A stretch of DNA of 64,000 nucleotides, from NCBI GenBank assembly GCA_016125275.1, contig WGMB01000003.1, positions 682,001 to 746,000 on the forward strand, read 5' to 3'. This stretch comes from Acidobacteriota bacterium. GTDB taxonomy: Bacteria; Acidobacteriota; Terriglobia; Bryobacterales; UBA6623. Shown here piece after piece: positions 51,302 through 59,498 of this stretch. The translations under genes and the position numbers were made by a program. Within the stretch, counting starts at the first letter, position 1. Every line of letters starts with the position of its first letter. Under the pieces are notes generated by a model. That model worked only from the letters and a program-made list of their open reading frames with translations, did not search any database and was not told the DNA's origin.

Positions 51302-51331
51302 ATCCTATCGGCGGCGGAGGGACGCTGTCAA
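51302..51331 (-). promoter_or_regulatory. Promoter of TonB receptor copy 2
   Basis: Minus-strand -35 TTGACA (51331-51326), 18-bp spacer, -10 TAGGAT (51307-51302). The start would fall near 51295, inside the palindrome, leaving a leader of about 46 nt with AGGAGG before the ATG. Confidence 0.55.
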
Positions 51332-51388
51332 TGTCCAGACCCCCTGGATAATCCCCCCGATTCTCCGATCGTGGCTTCATCATGACAC

Positions 51389-51429
51389 CGAAGCGTCTCG
51401 GAGGCTGAGAAAACCCCCGAGACGCTTCG
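51389..51429 (-). terminator. Hairpin downstream of TonB receptor copy 3
   Basis: CGAAGCGTCTCGG (51389-51401) pairs perfectly over 13 bp with 51417-51429 around a 15-nt loop containing a T4 run on the minus strand. It lies 32 nt past the stop of the gene at 51462. Confidence 0.55.
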
Positions 51430-51461
51430 AGCCCCCTGTTTTTAGGGTGTTCGAACCACTC

Positions 51462-54400
51462 CTAGAAGAGTAGTTTGAGGCCGAGCTGCAAGACTCGGGC
51501 GTCCCTTGCGGACGTAATTGTTCCGAAGTTGGAGCTGGAATTCGAGCCGTCGGCGCCGGGAACGAACAGGCTGTTCACCATCCCGTAATTCACGTGATTA
51601 AAGGCATTGAAAGCCTCCACACGGAACTGTAGGTTGACGGTCTCGGCGAGGGGGGTGTCCTTGATGAGGGACAGATCCCAGTTGGTGACGCCAGGGTTGC
51701 GAACATCCGGCAGGGCTCTCCCGGTATTGCCGAATGCAAACAGCGCGGGACCCATGAACTGTGCGGTATCAAACCAGTGTTCGGGCGTCCGCTGGTCGCT
51801 GGGGAGGGCCGCGCTGACCCCCGTGGAATCGGGGCGGGTAGCCGCGAAGTTTGTCGCCGGGTTCTGGCTCACCACCACCGGGACGCCGTTCTGCATCACG
51901 CCGATGGCATTGAGCTGCCAGCCTCCGATGAGCCGGTTGAGCCCGTTGTCGGCGTCGAAGCGCTTGCCCGCCCCGAACGGCAGTTGGTAGAGCCCGCTGA
52001 GGACCAGCCGCCGCGAGATGTCGGTCGGGTCGACGCTCTTCTCCGCCCGTCGGTCGTAGAGACCGTTCTGATAGGAGATCGCCGTGACCTGTTCGACGCT
52101 GCCAAAGTTTACCGGCGAATCGAGCGAGTCGGAGATCTTCTTCCCGCCGGTGAAGGCAACGCTGAGCAGAGACCCTTCCGAGAAGCGCTTCTGGACGTTC
52201 ACCTGCACCTGGTGCGAGGCGTAGTTCCCCAGCAAGGGGTCGTTGACCGCCACGGACTGGTAGCCGGGATAGGCAACCAGCGTCTGGGCGCGGATGATCT
52301 GGGCCGTACCGAGCGCGCCGGGGACCAGACCGGCCAAGGGGTTGGGCACCGGGTCGAACAGCGACAGACCCATCTGTTGCATCAGCTGCGGATCGAGCTG
52401 GTTGAGGTCGTAGTTGCCGGAGACGAAGTGGTTGCCCTTGTTGCCCACGTAGGCTACGTCGAGCAGCCAGTCTCCCAACTGGTGCTGCACTCCCACGTTC
52501 CACTGCTGCGACATCGGCGTCGTGCCGACCGGTTCGGTCAGGCTGACGGCCTGCCCCAGGAGTCCGTCGGGCCCGGCCGAACGGCCGATCGCGCCCAGGG
52601 GCTCGAACGGAAGCCCGTCCGAGAAGCGGAAGGCGCTTTGGTTGGTGGGCGCAGTGTAGGTGGTGCGGGTTTGCGTGAACAGGTTGGTGTCGCCGAAGAA
52701 ACTGCGCCAGAAGATCGACGGGTAGTAGATGCCGTAGCCGCCCCGCAGAACTGTCTTGCCCTGTCCGGTGAGGTCGTAGGCAAAGCCGAAGCGCGGTCCG
52801 AAGTCGTTGTAGTCCGCGTCACGGAAAGAGCGCGGCTGGCCCTCGTAGCCGGCGTAGACGGTGCAGCCCTGCACGCCGTTGGGCAGCGTGCAGCCGGGGT
52901 CGAAGTTGATGTGGCCGTCATAACGTTCCACCGGCTTGGACTGGTAGTCGTAGCGCAAGCCGAGGTTGAGCGTCAGCCGGCGCGACAGCTTCCAGTCATC
53001 CTGCAGGAAGAAGCTCAGAGTCTCGCCGCTCCAGGAGTTGCCCAGGGTGCGGTCGAGCGTAGCCGAGGTGACGTCGCCGAGCAGGAACTGCGCCATGTCC
53101 GCGCCGGTTCCGCTGGGGGAACGGGGGTTGCGGGTCAGCCCGGAGAAGCTGTAGACGCCGGCCCGTGCGGGGCCCTGGTTGTTACCGCCATAGAGATGGC
53201 GGTAGTTCGCTCCGATCTTGAGCGTGTGGCTTCGGACGACCCAGGTGGTCATGTTCTGGACGTCCCAGTTGAGCGAGCCGCGGATGCCCGCCTGGCCGCC
53301 GCCCATGATGCCGTAGCCGAAGTTGACCTGCGGCATCTGGTCGCGCGGAATGCTGACCGGCAGGCCCAGCTGGTCCGGCCAGCCCTGGCCGTAGTTGGCC
53401 GGCGTGAAGTCGAACGCTTGGCGGCTCAGGCCGACACGCAGGTTGTTGAGCAGCGTAGGCGTGAAGACGTGAGTGTCCGACAGGACGACGTTCTTGTTTG
53501 TCTGGTCGTCGAGCCGGTTCGACCCCACGGTCGGGTCGGGGAAGATCGCGCTGGTTCCGGTGAAGTGCGACACCTGCGTGTAGCGGAAGAAGATCGTGTT
53601 CTTCTGCGTGAAGCTGTGGTCGAGCCGGCCGTTCCACTGCGTCCAGTCCGTATTCGTCACGGCGGCGTCCTGGTAGTTCTGCGAGAACGTGTAGGGATTC
53701 GACGGCGTCCGGTTGGGGGAGGGCCAAAGGTCGACCATCTGCGGCGAGACCGGATCGAAGCGGCTCTGCGGCACGACGTTGTTCTCGAACGGGTCGCGAA
53801 TGACGCCGCTGCCCGCCGGATTCGGCCGCGTGGTGGCGGGGTCATAGATCGGGATGGGCGTCCCGTTGGCCGTGCGCAGCTCGCCGAAGTCGCCGCGCCG
53901 GAAGGGTTCGATGGGAACCGAAGAGATCCGCGGGGTGCTGCGCCGCAGGCGGTACTCCTCCCAATTAAAGAAGGCGAAGGTCTTGTTCTTGATCAGCGGA
54001 CCGCCGGCGGAGACGCCGTACTGGTTGTAGCGCAGCGGCAGCTTGCCGGGATCGAAGGTGTTGCGGGCGTCGAGGGCGTCGTTGCGCAGAAACTCGTAGG
54101 CGCTGCCGTGCAGCTTGTTCGAACCCGAGCGGGTGACGAGGTTGACGGCGCCGCCGGCGGTGAAGCCGAACTCGGCCGACATGGCGCCGGACTGCACCTT
54201 GAACTCTTCCACCGAGTCCACGGCCGGGGGCACGCCGATCTCGCCCGCATACGACAAGGTGTTGTTGTTGCCGTCGAGCATCTGGGCGTTCATCGAGTTC
54301 GGGCCGCCGTTGATGGACAGGGCCGAGAGCTGCGTGCCGCGGTCGCCGAAGCCGGACGCGGTGGGTCCGGCGTTCGAGATGACGCCGGAGGTCAACAGCG

Positions 54401-54860
54401 TTAGCGCCAGGGCGGAGCGGCCGTTGAGTGGCAGATCTGTAACACGCTTGCGCTCGATGACGGCGCCGACTGTCGCCCCGCCGGCGTCCACCAAGGCTGC
54501 ATCGGCGCGAACCTCGACGACCTCGGCCAACTGCCCCACCTCGAGCGTCAGGTCCACCAAGGCGTTCTGGTTGACTTGCAACACGACGCCGCTGCGCAGC
54601 GCGCGTTTGAACCCTTGCGATTGCGCCGCGACTTCATACGGGCCCACGGACAGCCCCGGCGCCGTGTAGAGGCCGGTCTCGTTGGTCAGCGTCTCAAAGG
54701 TCGCGTTCGTATCCAGGTTGCGGACCTCGACCCGCGCGCTGGGGACGACCGCCCCTTGGGGATCGAGTACCGTGCCCTGGATGGTTCCCGAGCCTTGTTG
54801 AGCGAAAATCGACGGCGACGCCGCCAAGAGCAGCGCAACCAAGTGCACTCCATGTTTCAT
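51462..54860 (-). CDS. TonB-dependent receptor, Oar-like (copy 3, diverged)
   Basis: 1132 residues from ATG 54860 (MKHGVHLVALLLAASPSIFAQ); ATG 54878 is an alternative. It has the same three-part architecture as copies 1 and 2, with clear homology throughout (GTIQGTVLDPQGAVVPSARVEVRNLDTN; IERKRVTDLPLNGRSALALTLL; VLQLGLKLLF at the end) but many substitutions. The barrel loops differ most. It lies 130 nt downstream of the Tat DapA-like gene and may be co-transcribed with it. It probably imports a related but different substrate. Confidence 0.92.
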   Translation of the reverse strand: MKHGVHLVALLLAASPSIFAQQGSGTIQGTVLDPQGAVVPSARVEVRNLDTNATFETLTNETGLYTAPGLSVGPYEVAAQSQGFKRALRSGVVLQVNQNALVDLTLEVGQLAEVVEVRADAALVDAGGATVGAVIERKRVTDLPLNGRSALALTLLTSGVISNAGPTASGFGDRGTQLSALSINGGPNSMNAQMLDGNNNTLSYAGEIGVPPAVDSVEEFKVQSGAMSAEFGFTAGGAVNLVTRSGSNKLHGSAYEFLRNDALDARNTFDPGKLPLRYNQYGVSAGGPLIKNKTFAFFNWEEYRLRRSTPRISSVPIEPFRRGDFGELRTANGTPIPIYDPATTRPNPAGSGVIRDPFENNVVPQSRFDPVSPQMVDLWPSPNRTPSNPYTFSQNYQDAAVTNTDWTQWNGRLDHSFTQKNTIFFRYTQVSHFTGTSAIFPDPTVGSNRLDDQTNKNVVLSDTHVFTPTLLNNLRVGLSRQAFDFTPANYGQGWPDQLGLPVSIPRDQMPQVNFGYGIMGGGQAGIRGSLNWDVQNMTTWVVRSHTLKIGANYRHLYGGNNQGPARAGVYSFSGLTRNPRSPSGTGADMAQFLLGDVTSATLDRTLGNSWSGETLSFFLQDDWKLSRRLTLNLGLRYDYQSKPVERYDGHINFDPGCTLPNGVQGCTVYAGYEGQPRSFRDADYNDFGPRFGFAYDLTGQGKTVLRGGYGIYYPSIFWRSFFGDTNLFTQTRTTYTAPTNQSAFRFSDGLPFEPLGAIGRSAGPDGLLGQAVSLTEPVGTTPMSQQWNVGVQHQLGDWLLDVAYVGNKGNHFVSGNYDLNQLDPQLMQQMGLSLFDPVPNPLAGLVPGALGTAQIIRAQTLVAYPGYQSVAVNDPLLGNYASHQVQVNVQKRFSEGSLLSVAFTGGKKISDSLDSPVNFGSVEQVTAISYQNGLYDRRAEKSVDPTDISRRLVLSGLYQLPFGAGKRFDADNGLNRLIGGWQLNAIGVMQNGVPVVVSQNPATNFAATRPDSTGVSAALPSDQRTPEHWFDTAQFMGPALFAFGNTGRALPDVRNPGVTNWDLSLIKDTPLAETVNLQFRVEAFNAFNHVNYGMVNSLFVPGADGSNSSSNFGTITSARDARVLQLGLKLLF

Positions 54861-54990
54861 CGCAATTCTCCTGCGCACCGCTAGGACGGCTGGGGGCAGG
54901 CGCCGTCTGGGGCGCCAGTCGCCGTACCGTCGCCATCGAACGATTCGGGCGCCCCGGGGATGTCAGCCCGGCTAGGACCGGAAGGGCCGC

Positions 54991-55950
54991 TCAGGCGGTC
55001 AGTTCCGGTCGAACGAACTCATAGGTCGTTCGCAAGGATTCGAGGGCTTTCCCGTCCAGCGGCGGCAGATTGCCGCGCGTGTGATGGTTATGGAAGACCC
55101 CTCGAAGCTGCAAAACATACGAAAGGGTCGGAAATCCGTAGGCCCCCGCCTGCTCCACGAACAATAGAAGTTTACTAAACACCGCGAGCGCCCGATCTGG
55201 TTCATCCGCCTGAAAAAAGTCCCAGACTTTCACGTAGAGATCCACCCATCCTGTGGCCGGCATATTGCCGGCAACGTCGCGCATCATCTCGTCGATCAGG
55301 TTGCGGCCGTGGTTGCCGGAGAAGACTTCGGGGCGGCCTCCGCGCCTGGCCTGATTGAACTCCACGAGGCGGGAGACGGGGTTGCCCGCCTCGTCTTTCA
55401 CAAAGCGCAATGTAGGGATTCGCCGCGCCATCCCCAGTACGAATTCGACGGTCATATTACCGGTCGTCTGCACGAACATCGGCAGGTCGCACTCGTGAGC
55501 GATAGCGGCATAGTAGCGCTCGACCTCGGCCAAGTCGAACTCGCCCTGGTCGCGCGTGGGCAAGGCGATGATGGCGTCGGGACGCAGCTTCTGGGCATGC
55601 CGGGCATAGCGCACGGCCGTTTCGAGGTCGGGCCCTTGGACGCCGATGACGAGCTTGGGCGCCAACCCTTGGGAGGCCTTCTTGAGGGCTTCGGCGCCGG
55701 CGAGGCGCTCATCCACGCTCAGGTATTGATACTGGCTGGCGCGCTGCGGCCAGACCATGCCGTGCACCCCGCAGCGCGCCGCAAAACGCGCCTCCTCGGC
55801 CAGAGTCTCCAGGTCGACCGCGTCGTCCTCTGTGTAAGGCGTTTGCAGGATGGGATAGACGCCTCGAAACTGGGCGTCGGAGGCGTGGAGCGAGTCGAGC
55901 AGCAGGGCGCTCGAGCCCAAGGCTCCGGCGAAGAACTGGCGGCGGGTCAT
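54991..55950 (-). CDS. Tat-exported DapA/NanA-family protein
   Basis: 319 residues from ATG 55950 with GGGAGG upstream. The Tat leader is MTRRQFFAGALGSSALLLDSLHASDA. The barrel follows the exported homologue at 8404-9366: FRGVYPILQTPYTEDDAVDLETLAEEARFAARCGVHGMVWPQRASQY, LVIGVQGPDLETAVRYARHAQKLRPDAIIALP, the Schiff-base Lys in LRFVKDEAGNP, and VQTTGNMT where the Tyr motif would be. These two exported proteins are more like each other than like the cytosolic DapA paralogue at 33167. The neighbouring TonB receptor suggests a role in periplasmic handling of an imported acid or sugar. Confidence 0.86.
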   Translation of the reverse strand: MTRRQFFAGALGSSALLLDSLHASDAQFRGVYPILQTPYTEDDAVDLETLAEEARFAARCGVHGMVWPQRASQYQYLSVDERLAGAEALKKASQGLAPKLVIGVQGPDLETAVRYARHAQKLRPDAIIALPTRDQGEFDLAEVERYYAAIAHECDLPMFVQTTGNMTVEFVLGMARRIPTLRFVKDEAGNPVSRLVEFNQARRGGRPEVFSGNHGRNLIDEMMRDVAGNMPATGWVDLYVKVWDFFQADEPDRALAVFSKLLLFVEQAGAYGFPTLSYVLQLRGVFHNHHTRGNLPPLDGKALESLRTTYEFVRPELTA

Positions 55951-56050
55951 CGGGGACCTCCCTGAGAGTGTACGGCGGCGCCCGGCAAAGGCGCGGGGCA
56001 ATCGGGATTCGCGATCCCGGGGGTTGATTGTAACGCTCCGGCCGTAGGTC

Positions 56051-57829
56051 CTACTGCGGCTTCTTCTTGTTGAACAACCCTTCCAGGTTGAAAGGCAGGC
56101 GGGGCTTCTCGGCAGGCGCCTGCTCGGCTCCGGCCTCTCCCTCCTCGGCCTTCTTCTTACCGCCGAGCAGACCGCCCAGTATCCGCGTGGCCTGGTCCAC
56201 GGCCTGCTTCTTCGCCAAGCTCTTCACATCCACGTAGACCAGCGGCGCCGCCGCAGCGCCTTTGACGCGAATGGGAACGGCCAACTGCGCCACGCCGTCG
56301 GCGTTCTTGGGGCCGCCGAGCTTGTCGGCCAGCACGCCCGTGATGAGGCTCGAGATGTCGTAGTCCAGCTTCAGATCGTCGCCGCCGAATCCGATCGAGC
56401 CCTTGCCGCCGATCCGGGCCGCATCGTTCTCGAGCAGCAGATCCGGGGTATTGATGCGCTCGTCGGCAATCGTGAAGTCCGTGCCGAAGCGCACGAAGCT
56501 GGTGAAGCCGCTGGCCTGCTGCTCGCCCGTCCAGGCTAGCGAGACGAACTTCTCCACGGTCTGCAAGACGTCGAACACGGCGAGCTTGCCGTCGCTGAGC
56601 TCCAGCCGCCCCGAACCTTTCAGGGTCTTCTTGATCTGCTCGGAGGTCGAGCCGGCGAACGACAGGTCGTAGCGCTCCAGCCGCATTTGCCCGAAGACGA
56701 CATCCTTGGCGTCGGAGAACGCGGTGAGCATCTGGTTCACGTCCACGCCGGTGACCGAGCCGGTGGATTTGCCTTCCATGCGGCCGCCGGCGACCTGCAC
56801 CTCCACCCCGCCCTGCCACTTGCCGGCCCCGAGGCTCAGCTCGGCGTCGGGCATGATCACGTGATAGCTGGGGTTCGAAAGAGGATTCATCAACGTCAGC
56901 AGAATGTCCGCATCGCCGTTCAGCGGCAGGCGCTCCTCGTCAGGCTTGCCGAGCTCCAGGTTCTCGAACCGCAAGGAGCCTTTGCCGGTGAGGACCCCCA
57001 GCAGGTCGCCGGCCAGGTCGGCCGTCACGGCCAAGCGGCTGCCGGCGCCGGGGGCCAGCAGGAAGTTGCCCAGATACTGCTCCCGGAACCGCGCGGGCAG
57101 CTTCTCCGGAAAGCCTTCGATGGTCAGCGTCCCGTTGGTCGGCGAGCTCTTGGGTGTGAACGGTCCGGTGCGGCCGTCGAAGCCGAGCTTGAGCGCGGCG
57201 TCCTCGAACACGTCGAGCGCCGCCTGTAGGCCGAACTCCGATTCCGGGTCGAAGTCCGTGATCTGAACGCGGATGTTGCGAACCGTCAGCGGCTCCTCGT
57301 TCGGCGCGGTGTAGAGAATGACGCCGTCATCGAGCAGGAAGCTGCCGACCGAGACGCTGGCCTCCTCGCCGGCGGGATCGGCCGGCGGAGCCGACGATTC
57401 CTTGTCCTTGTGGCTCAAAGCCTGCAGCAGCGCGTCGATGTTCGTGCGGCCCTTGGCGTCGGCCTCCACCCGCAGATGCGGCGCGAGGATCTCGATGGAC
57501 TGGATGGAGACGGCGTTGTCGAGCAGCGACGACAGGTCCGCCCGGGCGGCGATGCGGTCGGCCACGAGCAGCGGCTCGTCGCTGTAGCCGGGAGGATTCG
57601 CCACCCGCAACTGGTCGAAGCCGATCGCCGGGCGGAAGAAGAACCACTCCTTCAAGTCGAAGTCGCCGCCCTCGATCGACACCTCCACCGGCAACAGGCT
57701 CTGCGCCTTGGCGCGCAGCTTCTGCCCCACGCCGCCGGACAGCATCGCCTGGATCGCCAGACCGCTCCCGCCCATCAGCAGCAGGTACAACAAGATCAGA
57801 CCGCCGACGAGCTTGAGGAGCTTGCTCAT
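56051..57829 (-). CDS. AsmA-family envelope protein
   Basis: 592 residues. One N-terminal membrane anchor (LLKLVGGLILLYLLLMGGSGLAIQAML) precedes a large periplasmic beta-rich domain. It reads EVSIEGGDFDLKEWFFFRPAIGFDQLRVANPPGYSDEPLLVADRIAARADLSSLL, the AsmA/DUF748 pattern, and the C-terminal AsmA segment runs IKKTLKGSGRLELSDGKLAVFDVLQTV to LKLDYDISSL. It ends in a Lys/Glu-rich tail. AsmA proteins form bridges for lipid transport between membranes. It is the last gene of a three-gene unit, 4 nt after the FG-GAP gene. Confidence 0.85.
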   Translation of the reverse strand: MSKLLKLVGGLILLYLLLMGGSGLAIQAMLSGGVGQKLRAKAQSLLPVEVSIEGGDFDLKEWFFFRPAIGFDQLRVANPPGYSDEPLLVADRIAARADLSSLLDNAVSIQSIEILAPHLRVEADAKGRTNIDALLQALSHKDKESSAPPADPAGEEASVSVGSFLLDDGVILYTAPNEEPLTVRNIRVQITDFDPESEFGLQAALDVFEDAALKLGFDGRTGPFTPKSSPTNGTLTIEGFPEKLPARFREQYLGNFLLAPGAGSRLAVTADLAGDLLGVLTGKGSLRFENLELGKPDEERLPLNGDADILLTLMNPLSNPSYHVIMPDAELSLGAGKWQGGVEVQVAGGRMEGKSTGSVTGVDVNQMLTAFSDAKDVVFGQMRLERYDLSFAGSTSEQIKKTLKGSGRLELSDGKLAVFDVLQTVEKFVSLAWTGEQQASGFTSFVRFGTDFTIADERINTPDLLLENDAARIGGKGSIGFGGDDLKLDYDISSLITGVLADKLGGPKNADGVAQLAVPIRVKGAAAAPLVYVDVKSLAKKQAVDQATRILGGLLGGKKKAEEGEAGAEQAPAEKPRLPFNLEGLFNKKKPQ

Positions 57830-57833
57830 GGCG

Positions 57834-59477
57834 TCATTCTACAGGCGGTTGGACGACCCGGTGGTAACGGTTCGGCGCCGGAGCGTCGAGCGTCTGCTTG
57901 CGGCCGCCGGGCCAAACGATCTCCACGCGCTCCGCCGCCGCCCTTCCGAGGCCGAAGTGCGCCCGCGGGTCGCCGGCCGAGAGGTAGCCGCCCGCGCGCT
58001 GGAGGGAGCGCAGCCGCCGCTTGCCCTCCGAATCGATCAGCGTCACGCGAGCCCCGATGGAGTCACAGTTGGAAGCGTCGCCCACCAACTCGAAGCCGAT
58101 CCAAGCGTTGCCGTCGGGCGCTCGATTGCGCAACAGCAGGGCGGGCCCGTCGTTGACCTGCACCGCCAGATCCAGCCGCCCGTCATTATCGAGATCTCCG
58201 ATCGCCGCTCCGCGAGCGGCGCGGGCCTGCCCGAACGCCTCGCCGGCCTTGGCGGACACGTCATAGAACCGGCCGAACAGGTTGCGCAATAGCAGCAAGG
58301 GCTCGCGGTAGCGCAGCCCCGGCTGGCTGCGCTCGATGTCGTCCATCACATGGCCCTGTGCCACGAACAGGTCGCTCCAGCCGTCGTTGTCGAAGTCTCC
58401 GAAGCCCGCGCCCCAGCCGGAGTTGCGCTCAGTGGCGGCGAGCAGGCCGCTGCCGGCGGCGACGGCGTCGAACTCGGCGGGCTCGGTCTGGCGGTAGAGC
58501 GAGTAGCCCTCGAGCGCCAGCGCGTTGACGAACAGGTCGAGGTCGCCGTCCTGGTCGTAGTCGGCCAGTGCCGTCCCCATGCCGGAGTAGGTGCGGCCGT
58601 CGGCGTCGTAGGCCACTCCGGACGGCACGCCGGACTCGACCAGCCGCCCGCCACGCTGGAGGAAGAGCTGTTGCGGCACGGAGTCGTTGGCGACGAAGAC
58701 GTCCATCGCGCCATCGCCGTCGATGTCCGCGACGGTCACGCCCAGGCCCTTGCCGGGCGCCTGGGTCAGGCGCACGCGCTCAGAGACGTCCTCGAAGCGG
58801 TCGTCCTCCAGGTTGCGGTAGAGCCGATGGGAGACCGCGCCGAACAGCCGCGGGTGGCAGTAGGAAGCGTCCTGCTCGCCGCACGGCCGACTGACGGCGA
58901 AGCTCCAGTCGAGGTAGCGCGCCACGAACAGGTCGAGCCGCCCGTCGCCGTCATAGTCCAGAAAGGCAGCCCCGGCCGACCAGCCGGGCGTGGCTGGGCC
59001 GGGGACCTCTGTGAAGCGCCCGCCGTCGTTGCGGTAAAGGATGTCGGGCCCGTAGTTGGTCACGTACAGGTCCGGGTCGCCGTCGTTGTCATAGTCGCCG
59101 ACGGCGGCGCCCATGCCGTAACCCCGGCCCGCCAGGCCGGCGGCGGCGGTCACGTCCTCGAAGCGCCAGTCGCCGCGGTTGCGGTAGAGGCGGTTCCAGA
59201 AGGCCGGCTCGGACTTGTCGGGCTCCGCGTCGTCGGCCATCTGCGGGTGGAGGCGTGCGCCGTTGACGAAGAACAGGTCCAGCAGGCCGTCTCCGTCATA
59301 GTCGAGCAGGGCCACGCCCGCGCCCATGGTCTCGATCAGGTGCTTGGCGGATGTTTTCGATGCTTGGTGGCGAAAGCCGATCTCCACCGGCTCGAAGGGC
59401 TGCGCCCGCCCCGCCGCCGCGGCGAGCAGGTAGGCTGCCGCCATCGTCGCTATCCAGAGCGCCCCGCGAGCCGTCAT
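57834..59477 (-). CDS. Secreted FG-GAP/VCBS repeat protein with ASPIC/UnbV domain (CRTAC1-like)
   Basis: 547 residues with a signal peptide (ATMAAAYLLAAAAGRAQ). Integrin-like calcium-binding repeats are many: LLDYDGDGLLDLFFVNG, VGDYDNDGDPDLYVTNYG, FLDYDGDGRLDLFVARY, VADIDGDGAMDVFVAND, LADYDQDGDLDLFVNAL, FGDFDNDGWSDLFVAQG and IGDLDNDGRLDLAVQVN. The C-terminal 90 residues are an ASPIC/UnbV domain (WIGFELVGDASNCDSIGARVTLIDSEGKRRLRSLQRAGGYLSAGDPRAHFGLG). A propeller for binding is expected. It lies 21 nt downstream of the VWFA gene. Confidence 0.9.
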   Translation of the reverse strand: MTARGALWIATMAAAYLLAAAAGRAQPFEPVEIGFRHQASKTSAKHLIETMGAGVALLDYDGDGLLDLFFVNGARLHPQMADDAEPDKSEPAFWNRLYRNRGDWRFEDVTAAAGLAGRGYGMGAAVGDYDNDGDPDLYVTNYGPDILYRNDGGRFTEVPGPATPGWSAGAAFLDYDGDGRLDLFVARYLDWSFAVSRPCGEQDASYCHPRLFGAVSHRLYRNLEDDRFEDVSERVRLTQAPGKGLGVTVADIDGDGAMDVFVANDSVPQQLFLQRGGRLVESGVPSGVAYDADGRTYSGMGTALADYDQDGDLDLFVNALALEGYSLYRQTEPAEFDAVAAGSGLLAATERNSGWGAGFGDFDNDGWSDLFVAQGHVMDDIERSQPGLRYREPLLLLRNLFGRFYDVSAKAGEAFGQARAARGAAIGDLDNDGRLDLAVQVNDGPALLLRNRAPDGNAWIGFELVGDASNCDSIGARVTLIDSEGKRRLRSLQRAGGYLSAGDPRAHFGLGRAAAERVEIVWPGGRKQTLDAPAPNRYHRVVQPPVE

Positions 59478-59498
59478 CGGACTCTGAGGGTAGCGGTC

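Noticed and set aside
47986-54404. Very long plus-strand frames of 1026 and 875 codons opposite the TonB receptors
   Set aside because: They are shadows caused by high GC content. Composition is dominated by Arg, Val, Gly, Ala and Asp with no domain, while the minus strand encodes clear receptors.
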